A DNA stretch of 29,971 nt from Acanthaster planci (taxonomy: Eukaryota; Echinodermata; Asteroidea; Valvatida; Acanthasteridae): assembly GCF_001949145.1 (NCBI RefSeq), contig NW_019091379.1:258514-288484 (forward strand). Reading direction: 5' to 3'. The notes under the pieces were generated by a model, which saw nothing but the letters and a program-made list of their open reading frames with translations, did no database searches and was not told where the DNA came from. A program made the translations under genes and the position numbers. Of the stretch, positions 21,652-29,971 are shown one piece after another (the first letter of the stretch is position 1; each line of letters starts with the position of its first letter).

Positions 21652-22474
21652 GTACCGATAAATAAGCTAAAAGCCTGTTCCGTAATGAAAAAAACTAATT
21701 TAATTTCATAGCATACCATGATTGGAATTGATGTTTTTTACGCATGAAATGTTGGACACCGATCGAAGAAAAATCGGCGATCGTTTACGCCGCAACTATG
21801 CCTACCATACGGAAAATCATACCTAGACGTCCTAAGTAAGTTTCCTTACATGAAGCCGTTAGGTGTACATACGAAAAACAAAGTCAATAAAGTAGAGGGC
21901 GCTATGACTGGAGAGCGGAAAGCCAGCACTGCCGTGTCGCATCGGGGTGTTGTCCACTAATTCAGGCTCCAATGAAAATAGTGTAAAATCAGCATAGTTC
22001 GGGGCCCAATAATATGCGTACCAACATCACTGAGGCATCTGAAACACACGTTAAATCATTGTATGGTCCATAATCTTTTACTTTCTTTTCAATTTTCTGT
22101 GGGTTAACCGATTACATTTTGAGATATTCCCTCTGAACAAAATTACCCTCAAAAAGTGATTTTTTCCAAAGTCTGCTTGCAGCAATTTTTCAAGTGACAA
22201 CCCTCAACTTTCTCGAGCACTTCGGAACATTTTTCAACATTATCTTTAAAGCCTTGCGGCTTTTAGATGAAAGCCCAAAGACCCAGGGTGTTGTTTCTGG
22301 CAAAGATTTGCACAATCTCACCATTTTGGGGGCCATACAATCTCCTTTTTCAAAAGATACTGTGGTGGCACTTCTAACGCTAATGAGCTGGCCAGAAATT
22401 CTCGTTTGAATTAGTGGACTGCATCCATCGTTGTGCTGTCGCATCATGATCATCGCATTTGCAATGTGTAGGCC

Positions 22475-22550
22475 TGTTTTGTTTGTTTGTTTGTTTGTTT
22501 GTTGGGTTGTTTGTTTTTTCTTCTGTTGTTGTTGTTGCTTTTTTTTTTGC
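22475..22550. repeat. (GTTT)n and (TTG)n microsatellite with T run
   Basis: Six or so GTTT units, then GTTGTTGTTG and a run of ten T. Simple sequence; the minus-strand poly-Gln/Lys frame over it is an artefact. Confidence 0.9.
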
Positions 22551-23482
22551 TGGAGAGGGTGCACACCGAGCTGAAGAACATCATTGCACGTATCATCAAC
22601 TTTCGTTTCCTTGACCTGCTAAAATGGTATCAATTACCTACTTTTGAAGTTCACGACCTTCCCTTCCGCGCGGCTTATGAACAATAAACCGAGTGGCATC
22701 TCCAGTGGCCTATCTCTCAAGACATTTTTAACTCGTGGAAAATTTCACGTTTTGTTCACGAGGACACACTTCTTTATTTCTTGGTCCTCGAGGTGCCGAT
22801 GAGAAGCCATGAAAAAAATAATAAAAATAAATTATTTTATTGCATGTCCCCGTTGCTCAGAAAAATTTGATGAAATAGATTTGAAATGAATTTTTTATTT
22901 TTATTCCGACCACCGTTGAAGCAGTGCCACCATTCTCTATTTTTTTAATCTGTCACGTCTTTTCATTTCCAAAATAATTTTTCCTTTTTTCTTCCTCCGC
23001 TCTTAAATGTGGCAACTGATATTTTGAGGAACGAAAAATAAATATTTATTGATTTTTTTTCGCCTTCCAAGGAATAAACAATTCTAGACTGAGGAACATT
23101 CCTCTCAAACACCTGTTCAATACCTGCAATGCACACCATGTCAAATTTCCACTATACATTTGTCTATCTGTCTATCTCTGATCCTCATGGTTATACGCTT
23201 GGGTCCATCCCCATAGTGACGGTAGTTTATGTGGTCAAGAGTGCCACAAATTTCAGGATAGGTGTAACTTGCTCCAAAATAATGGCAGACTAGCTGACAA
23301 TTATGTCAAGGTGAATAGTTAAATCATATGCAAATTTTGAAAAAAATCGTTAAATGTGAAGTGGGGGAAAGTTGCAAGACAAACTAATTCATAATGGGAA
23401 GTAATGGACTGCTCAGGAACTGTTACATGAGTCATGGAGTGAAAAGTGGCATCATGTGAGTGAGTAACGACACCACTTCCTC

Positions 23483-23940
23483 ACAATACGATACATATCG
23501 CGATACTTGGGTCGCGATACGACACGTATACGCGATAGGGCTGCATCAGCTAGTAGGGGCCTTTACTCCCCAGGTTTCAGGAACTAGAGTCCGATATGAA
23601 TCCAGTTCTCATGACACCGAGATCTGTGTAAAGGCCGCATCCACGTTGCACACCAGACCGTAACTTTTGCGTTCCAAGTTGTCAGGTACGTGCGGCGAGT
23701 TCTCCCTGATGCTATAAACCCGTCCAAATTTCTTGCAAGAGGATAGGCGTCATTAAAAATAAAGAGCGATATATCTTAATTTTGTATTATGCCAAACTTT
23801 ATATTCAACTTACTGCACATTTATCCTAATTCCCCCCCCCCAATATCGCGATTCACATTTTTGTATCGCGGTGCCGTATGGAGGCATTTTAGAATCGCGA
23901 TTATCGATGTATCAGTGAATTTGCAAAGCGGGGGGGGGGT
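23483..23940. mobile_element. CGATA/ATCGCGAT-rich element with C10 and G10 tracts
   Basis: The left part (23483-23540) repeats CGATAC and TCGCGATAC. The right part (23842-23915) has ATATCGCGATT, GTATCGCGG and AATCGCGATTATCGATG. A run of ten C (23832-23841) and a run of ten G (23930-23939) bracket the right part. Such CGATA-rich ends are seen in non-autonomous DNA elements of other animals. The family is not identified. Confidence 0.4.
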
Positions 23941-25462
23941 TGCACCATTATGACTCTATTGATGTATGTCTGTAATATGTATTCAGAATGGCATATTTCT
24001 GGCTTTCTAAAATTGTTCCCGTTTTGGAATGATATTGAATGCATTTTAATCGGAAGTCTGAAAGATTCTTCACAATCCACTTTAATTTTTTGCTCACCAC
24101 AAAAATGTTGGGGGTGTGATGATTCATCTAGCACACACACCCCTCCCCAAAGTGGGGGGATCTATACCCCCACACCCCCACCATTTTCACCCGTGTTTTA
24201 TTAAGTTGCCAATCAAACACACTCCAATCTGTACAAGAGTGGCGTTCTGAATAGCTGAGATACGTACTTTTGCTGATATTTCTGTGTGTAGCTAGCTAAA
24301 TACAATTATCCACTGAATTTCACGAGTAATTGTACTGATAACCGATTCCGTTCGATAACGAGGGCCTGATTTATTGGGGAAATAGAATTCATTATTGACT
24401 TCAAAGAAATCATTTTCATTATGTCAAAATGCCAAGTATACTCGAACCAAATGAGCTTTAACGAATTCGTTGCATGATTATGTGTTTTCGAATATTTAAA
24501 TTAAATACCAGAATTGAAAAAATGCTCTAAATAAATTTGAATCAGATTTAGGTTCCCCCACAAAATGTCTTGATATTTCTCCTTGATATCTCTTTATGAT
24601 TATTTTTGTAAAGCTTGCATTTAAAAAGATTATAGATTTTAATTTTTACATTTTGTATACTTTGCTTTTCTTGTTTTTTTATATCTGTATGAAAAATTGC
24701 CGTTACAACAAAAATTTCTTTAGCTGATATGTTAAGCGACTTTAGTAAGAAGGTAGGCCTAGATGATGACGATAAAAAGATTTTGAACAAAATAGTATAA
24801 TTACCGGGTATGATCGTGACTAAGATAAGAAATAAGTGTAAGCAGAAAAGGCGAATATATGTTACTTGTGGCGAGATCTGAACTAAGACTGAAGCTTTTT
24901 AACGAAATAGGGAAAGGCTTTAAATTTGTTTGAATGATACCACTCTATATGTATCCATCAACAAATTCTTAAAAAAAGTAATACTCTACTTGAAATTAAA
25001 AATCAAATAGAAAAATAATCTATTTCAAAATTGCCTCTTGTTATGATAATTATGTAAGTTTTAAAAAGAGAAGACTTTATGTCGAAATTAGTAATTAGTT
25101 GTCACAGTTATTGGACGTTAGGCTCAGAAAGGGGTCTTAATTTTCACGAGCTTACGCTGTTATTAATACACACAGTACATGTACACCCGAACGTAGGTCG
25201 GTCATTTATCAATTAGACAACTTTGGTAAGTCGCTGCAGCATATCTCTTTTAACGTAATTTTAGTGAAGACAGATTCTTCAGACTCATTTTTGCAAACAA
25301 ATCTTATATACAATCAAAATATGATACGAATGCACTGCAAATAATCTTTTTAATCTTTTAATATTCTATGGTAAGCATAATGTTTAAAAATATCGTTGAT
25401 CGAAGGACTTAGTGCAAGTTTATTACATCCGGGCACGTTGCATTCGTGGATATTCATTCAAG

Positions 25463-25475
25463 ATGGCTACGCAAG
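25463..25475 (+). CDS. EIF4B: eIF4B coding exon 1 (start codon)
   Basis: ATGGCTACGCAAG in a good start context (TTCAAGATGG) followed by donor GTGAGC. It joins exon 2 through G+CA (Ala-5), giving MATQAASKKKK, which matches the human MAASAKKK start. This is why this ATG is preferred over the frame open just upstream of exon 2. The promoter should lie just left; no TATA box was recognised. Confidence 0.85.
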
Positions 25476-28400
25476 GTGAGCATGTTTCCCGCAAAATTTT
25501 TGCAACCCGATGTTTGTTCTTTTCACTGTGAAATTATTGTTCTTTCTAGATTTTATGCATGTATGGGAATGTTTAAGAAGTAGTTGATGCATACAACATA
25601 TCATTGTCTCCTTTTGTTTTTTTTTAAAGCCTAAATTACTCGCAACGAATTGCGGAGATACGGCCCCAGGTTTTTAATGGTTTTGTCACGTCGCCACCAG
25701 CCTATTCCGTGGCATGTTCGTGTGTAATTGCTGCACTGCTGGTGCATGGCGTAGACTGCTTGCCTCGTGGGCAAGCAGAACGGCACTTAATTCACGTGCG
25801 GGTTCTTCACGTGTTCTTTTCAGGGAAGCTGTGCCAGCTGGTACTTCTAAGTTGTAGGGAGTTTGACGATTTTAGTCAGTTAGTTAAAGAAGTTGTTTAC
25901 TGTTTTGATATTCAAAGTTGAAACGAGAACACCGAGAACCACTAAGCAAAATGGAGGTTTGTTATTTGATTTAACGAAGTGGCTATCATTACAGCAGTCG
26001 TAACACATTTCTCATTTTCTATTGTTACGACACTGAACTGCACAAGTGTGATGACGTAGCTGATCATCACGATGGTTTATATTTTAAAATTACCTGGATC
26101 ACTGAATGCTTGTGGCCGAGTGGTCAAGGTGGAAGGCTTAGAACCACTGGTGTGTGAGTTCGAATCCGCACTTGGCCCATTTTATTTTTTTTCGCCTAAA
26201 TTTCATGTTTTATACCATACATGTAATCGTTTTTTTATGTTGGTTTTTAATTGTATAGGCCTAAGCAGGAATCTTTTTTCTTTTCTTATCGGAGGCTTTG
26301 GAGGATTTTTTAAAGAGAAATAAAGTCTGAAATCTGCACTTAAGTTGGCGCTTGTGCAGTTGCAGTGCCATAATGATAGAAAATGGGAGATGCGTTACGG
26401 CTGCCGTAACAACAGCCATGGCATTGATTTAACCCCTTCACGGTGGGATTATTTTGACTGCGACTGCTGGGCTGTGGTGGTATGCCCTGAATGGAGGGCT
26501 TTGTCCAGCAGCAGGCCCCATTGAACCAGCAGCTGCATGGTGAATAGACTGTATGTGTGGTATGCACTAATCCTAACACAATGGTGCGTAGTAGCAGTCC
26601 TCCGTAGCGAAGGGGTGAACCCCTTCTCAGCAGGAATTTCTTTCCGAAAGCCGACTCCAAGAATTCCAGCCTCGCTTGGCCACGAAGGCCACGAAGGCCA
26701 CCTGCCAAATCACAAATTCTCGGTTTGTGGCCCAGCGTGCTTTGCATGCTTTGAATTACACAGTGAAATTACATGGTGGCATGCGGCTCTACTCAAGCTT
26801 CCACATTCCCGTTGCCTCTTTTCAAAGTGGGGAATATTGTGAAGCTGGTGATTATGATGCAAATTGGGTCTTTTTCATTTCTGGGCTACTCACAAAGACC
26901 AATTACCATATACACAAGAGCCAGGGTCTGCCTCCTTCCACAGTGTTCGCTCGAGCATGGGCCGAGAATAATAGCTGAAAAGCGGGCTGAGAATCTCAAT
27001 TTTTACGGCGTGTCTTAATGCGTCCCGGCGTAAAGGGGTTGAATAAGCATGATAAGCTGATAAGGGAATAAATATGTCACATTGTAGGCCTACGCCTAGT
27101 GCTTGGCTGGTCTCAATGTAGTCCCAGACTGGGGGTCAGTCTCGTACTGGACTACCTTTGTATCCTGCATGTCCTTGGCTACCTCCAGAAATGTTGGGTC
27201 TGACGTCAGCTTCTCTCCCACACGACGAACTGCGACCAAATTGTTGACTACGGCTGCGATCGATACACAAGACATGGAAATTGGCTACAGCCATGTTCCG
27301 TATATTGTGTGTGCAATTCTTAGCCGCGCTGGTTGAAATGGCAGTTGGCTGCGGCACGCTGGGGGGTCACACTGACCAATCATAGGGTTCCTCATTATTT
27401 ATGTCCAAATTGAAGGAAGACGAGCAACAGCCGTTGGGTGCTCAAAGCCACTCAACAGGAACCGTTCACTGTGCAACAGCGCGCTCACGTCCACTGGTCG
27501 ATTGGTGATACATATGCCGAGCAGGACGGCAGCTTTTGCGAAAGATGAGGTCCGGATAATACAAGCTAATTTAGTAAGTCCCTAGGCCCTCGTATTAGCG
27601 AGAGTCAACTTTACATCACGGTCAAGTGACTTGGTGTATTCCCACACACGTTACAGGTAACAAATCTATTTTGTGGTAATTTTTAAGTAGAAAGTGAAAT
27701 TAACAAAAAGAATGAAAAGAAAATTTTAAGATCAACAGTGTATTTAAGATCATTTAAAGGTAATTTTTAGGTTCATATCACCATCTGCCCCCGCATCTTT
27801 AATTTACATTTTTTTCTCTCTCTTAAAAAAAATTCCAGACAAAAACATTATGAAATTGAAAGAAATTGTCCCAGTTGTCATAATTTTGAATTTCCAGTAA
27901 AACAAGGCCATAATCTTCCTGGATGTTACCAGGCAGCACAATTTCTCAATTTTGTGTTATCTATGAGCGCATAAAAAAGAGTGTAGTGCAACCTTAACAA
28001 CACTCACAGCCCTGCCAAACAACTCTCACTGTGCAGTGAAACAACTCTCACCGCGCAGTGTGCGCACTTCCGCGTTTGAAAACGAGGCTGTATGTGTCAG
28101 CTTCAATTCCTAATACGATCAGACGATTGAAAGTAAGGAGTTAAGACACAAAATACACACAGTTATGTTAAATTCAGACATTTCAGGCTGCAAATTTTTG
28201 GTGAAGAGCCTTTCAGAATAACTTGACGCGTGAAATCAAAGGAAAAAACAATGGCAATTTACCGTGAACTAACGTACCTGCGATGGCCGTGTATCTTGTG
28301 CAGTGGGCATGGTTTAAACTGAAGTGGTATCATACTTACGAACCGGATACTGCATGTACTGTGTCGACTCCGCGGGCGTGCGCGACGAAGTTCAACACAG

Positions 28401-29932
28401 AGAGCCTCAGTTTCGATGCAGATATGCGCAGACGGGGCTAATGTGAAATCCATCTATATGTACTTGGCTCACATGTGGTGCGTTCTGCCATGTCGCTTAT
28501 AGACTATTGACCGATAGGGATGGATCAAACCGTCTTGTATCCAGGTGCCTGTCCATTTTTTAAGCAGCGGGCATTATTAAATCACAGCGGACATTAGCAA
28601 ATGTTAATACACGGTCAAGCTGTGCGTTGTTGAATTAGCAAACTGTCTGGGGTATTTATGAATTAACTTTAACCCTAACCCCCCAAGGGTTGCTGGCCCT
28701 AACCTTCCCCATTCACACAAAGTTGAACACCCATATGGGATTTTGTGCACAGAGGCTGCTGGACTTTGTTTTTCTGAGGTATGCCAAACCCAATGCAAAA
28801 TCCAGTTGTTATTGGCTTACCAGACCTATCCCCACAGAATTGGTTGGGAAAGGTTAGGGTTAAATCATTTTTATCGTGCCAAAATTTGTCATTGAAAGTT
28901 GAATGTTCTTTTTTGTGTGATGATTTGTCCCCTGGTGAGCAGTTGGCCAGGATACAGAGTTTTCCTCCAAAAAAGGTATCAAGCACAATTTGAGTTCTCA
29001 ATGTGATCAGAATTCTGTCCCCTCCCCCATGAACTGAGTGTACGTATTCCTGTCGTGACAAGCAATCCCTGTGATATTGAGGCAGTAGGAATGACATCCT
29101 TGAGCAGTGTAGATAGTTTCAAATATAACCGAGGTCGGAATTTACGCTTGAATGAGCATAAATAACACAAGGTTTGGCCCAAGACTTTGACACTAATCAT
29201 TCTTTAAAATCAGCCAGCCATTTTTCCAGTCTCAATCCGTCCAAATCTTCCCAAACCACTCAGAGGATTTCATAGAACATGGAGGATGGTTAGGGATGAC
29301 GTATAGTCATGAAAGTACTGGAGATGCTTGCCTATTTCAGCCTCACTTTCAACTTTGTTTTTTGGTCGCACAGCAGCAAGCAAGAAGAAGAAGGTGAAGG
29401 GAAAGACGATCAATCTCAATGACTTCTTGTCCGATGGGACCGGCAATGCGCCGGGGACCAGCTATGTCATGGCTAATAAGTCATGGGCGGAGCGGACCGA
29501 CGAGGCAGAGGGTAGGTGCTTATCACTTTACCACCTGCTCACTGACGTAAGCCCTTGACAGAGGTCTGAGAACAATCCACACAGTGAGCTGTGGTTATCT
29601 TGCTCTTACACCACATTTGTAAAAGAAAGGAAACCTAGCGTACTGCATTGTACTGCCCCTAAAAAAAGGAAAAAAGGGCAAAGTGTCGTCTGTGTTGGTG
29701 TAACTGCTGCTTCTGTGTGTGTTAACTTTCTTTAACAGACATAAGCATGTCATTTACTGAGTCTAAACCGCTGCCCAGTCGAGCTGCATTGCCAACAGCC
29801 CCTCGCAGTGCCCAGCCGGCTCAGATAGATTACTCCAAGCTGCCAGAGAAGCCACCCTACACTGTCTATCTCGGTAACATCCCGTTTGATGCCGATGAAG
29901 GCGATATCACCAACTTCCTAAGGAACTGCAGT
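25463..29932 (+). CDS. EIF4B: eIF4B, translation initiation factor 4B, 5' part, first three coding exons
   Basis: Exons are 25463-25475, 29374-29511 and 29739-29932, joining in frame (phases 1, 1, then 0). Residues 1-115: MATQAASKKKKVKGKTINL, NDFLSDG, SYVMANKSWAERTDEAE, LPTAPRSAQPAQIDYSKLP, and PPYTVYLGNIPFDADEGDI. Human eIF4B has the same order: a Lys-rich start with KGKTISLTDFL, a SWADETDDLE segment, LPTAPRAAREPNIDRSRLP, then the RRM opening PPYTAFLGNLPYD. VYLGNI (93-98) is the RNP2 strand. Known role: RNA-binding cofactor that stimulates the eIF4A helicase during 43S recruitment in the cytoplasm. The rest of the RRM, the DRYG-rich region and the C-terminus lie right of the window. eIF4H shares an RRM but lacks this N-terminal extension. 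Confidence 0.95.
26104..26190 (+). repeat. tRNA(Ser)-like sequence, probably a SINE head or tRNA pseudogene
   Basis: Has an A box TGGCCGAGTGG (26113-26123) and a B box GTTCGAATCC (26158-26167) at near-tRNA spacing, with GGTCAAGGTGG and CTTAGAA between them as in serine tRNAs. A T run (TTTATTTTTTTT) follows and could end Pol III transcription. The acceptor stem does not pair and the T stem has mismatches, so it is not a working tRNA. A serine-tRNA-derived SINE fits best. Confidence 0.6.
26429..27042. mobile_element. piggyBac-like non-autonomous element, about 606 bp
   Basis: The left end is TTAA then CCCCTTCACGGTGGGA (26429-26448). The right end is TCCCGGCGTAAAGGGG then TTGA (27023-27042). 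The ends are inverted copies with a few differences. CCC-starting termini beside TTAA are the known signature of piggyBac insertions; the right TTAA has apparently mutated to TTGA. No transposase frame. A CCACGAAGG duplication sits inside near 26690. Confidence 0.55.
28017..28060. repeat. Two tandem 22-bp units AAACAACTCTCAC...GCAGTG
   Basis: 28017-28038 and 28039-28060 differ at two positions. A third, degenerate copy (CAACACTCACAGCC) precedes them. Non-coding. Confidence 0.85.
28668..28864. mobile_element. Small element bounded by TTTAACCCTAACC inverted ends
   Basis: TTTAACCCTAACC (28668-28680) and GGTTAGGGTTAAA (28852-28864) form a perfect 13-base inverted pair around 197 bases. Its right 45 bases also occur at the left edge of the window, so it belongs to a repeated family. 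The CCCTAA words look telomeric but occur singly, so this is not a telomere tract. Confidence 0.6.
29374..29511 (+). CDS. EIF4B: eIF4B coding exon 2
   Basis: The acceptor TTTTTTGGTCGCACAG ends at 29373; the donor GTAGGT begins at 29512. 138 bases encoding ASKKKKVKGKTINLNDFLSD, SYVMANKSWAERTDEAE. The phase-1 end completes Asp-51 with exon 3. Confidence 0.95.
29739..29932 (+). CDS. EIF4B: eIF4B coding exon 3, start of RRM
   Basis: The acceptor TTTCTTTAACAG ends at 29738. It encodes ISMSFTESK, LPTAPRSAQ, IDYSKLPEKPPYTVYLGNIP, ITNFLRNCS. Two donors are possible: GTAGGT at 29933 (preferred, phase 0) or GTATTA at 29937. The RRM's RNP1 motif is not reached. Confidence 0.92.
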
Positions 29933-29971
29933 GTAGGTATTAATTGGCAAGTGTGACTTTTATCCTGGCAT

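Larger units (their letters stand above)
19773..25462. other. Divergent interval between LZTFL1 exon 2 and the eIF4B start
   Basis: About 5.7 kb that should contain LZTFL1 exon 1, its first intron and both promoters. Candidate minus-strand ATG-plus-donor sites for LZTFL1 are 20913-20906 (ATGGAAGG then GTAAGT, using the 19767 acceptor), 21719 (ATG then GTATGC), 21808 (ATG then GTAGGC) and 22324 (ATG then GTGAGA); none can be chosen from sequence alone. No other gene is supported. The right half is AT-rich with simple repeats. Confidence 0.5.
25476..29373 (+). other. eIF4B intron 1
   Basis: A 3.9-kb first intron with GTGAGC and CACAG ends. It hosts a tRNA-like sequence, a piggyBac-like element, a small tandem duplication and a telomere-word-bounded repeat. 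The open frames inside it (25709-25921, 26537-26842 and others) have no family resemblance. Confidence 0.8.

Noticed and set aside
25952-25957. ATGGAG followed by GTTTGT as an alternative eIF4B first exon
   Set aside because: Phase 0, whereas eIF4B exon 2 needs a phase-1 donor; the exon at 25463 fits exactly.
26340-26842. Long overlapping frames on both strands near 26.5 kb
   Set aside because: They lie inside the piggyBac-like element and extend past its border; no transposase motifs seen.
28671-28862. CCCTAACC and GGTTAGGG as a telomere
   Set aside because: Only isolated single words, no tandem array.

Overview
This is eukaryotic nuclear DNA. It is intron-rich and gene-poor, has no operons or Shine-Dalgarno sites, and every real coding segment is a short exon bounded by GT-AG (once GC-AG) splice sites. 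Very frequent ACATGTAC, TAGGCCTA and TACCGGTA words, dense foldback repeats, and proteins closest to vertebrate families suggest a marine invertebrate deuterostome, perhaps an echinoderm. That assignment is an inference from sequence style, not something proven here.

Three genes can be supported. (1) About 0.1-4.4 kb, minus strand: the 5' two-thirds (752 codons, five coding exons) of a large acidic, Ser-rich protein with a string of SUMO-interaction-like motifs followed by a Cys/His/Pro-rich, polyhistidine segment. This is the layout of the E3 ligase Arkadia (RNF111). The expected RING finger lies beyond the left edge of the window. (2) About 14.2-19.8 kb, minus strand: LZTFL1, essentially complete, with seven exons that join in frame to about 300 residues ending in a stop; only the tiny first exon with the ATG is uncertain. 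(3) 25.46 kb to the right edge, plus strand: the first three coding exons of translation factor eIF4B, up to the start of its RRM. The functions (TGF-beta/SUMO-targeted ubiquitination, BBSome/ciliary trafficking, translation initiation) are unrelated, so no shared pathway is implied.

Non-coding regions: 4.5-14.2 kb is intergenic and full of repeats. It holds a long inverted repeat with roughly 350-bp arms at 9.0-9.8 kb, a candidate TIR element at 5.9-6.8 kb, a degenerate CCAGCC-rich tract near 11 kb and a foldback element at 13.3-13.7 kb. The LZTFL1 introns hold a foldback at 15.1-15.3 kb, a palindromic AACCCGGGTT-rich tract at 17.1-17.4 kb, and a 12-bp minisatellite with an opposite-strand counterpart at 18.8-19.2 kb. 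The 19.8-25.4 kb interval separates the divergent LZTFL1 and eIF4B genes. It should contain both promoters and carries several MITE-like inverted repeats. eIF4B intron 1 contains a tRNA-like sequence, a piggyBac-like TTAA element and a telomere-motif-bounded repeat whose relative is cut by the left edge of the window.

I see no prokaryotic-type system, CRISPR array, rRNA or intact mobile-element protein. The most notable items are the long inverted repeat, the five-SIM Arkadia-like protein, the GC-AG intron beside a foldback element in LZTFL1, and the several small non-autonomous element candidates.
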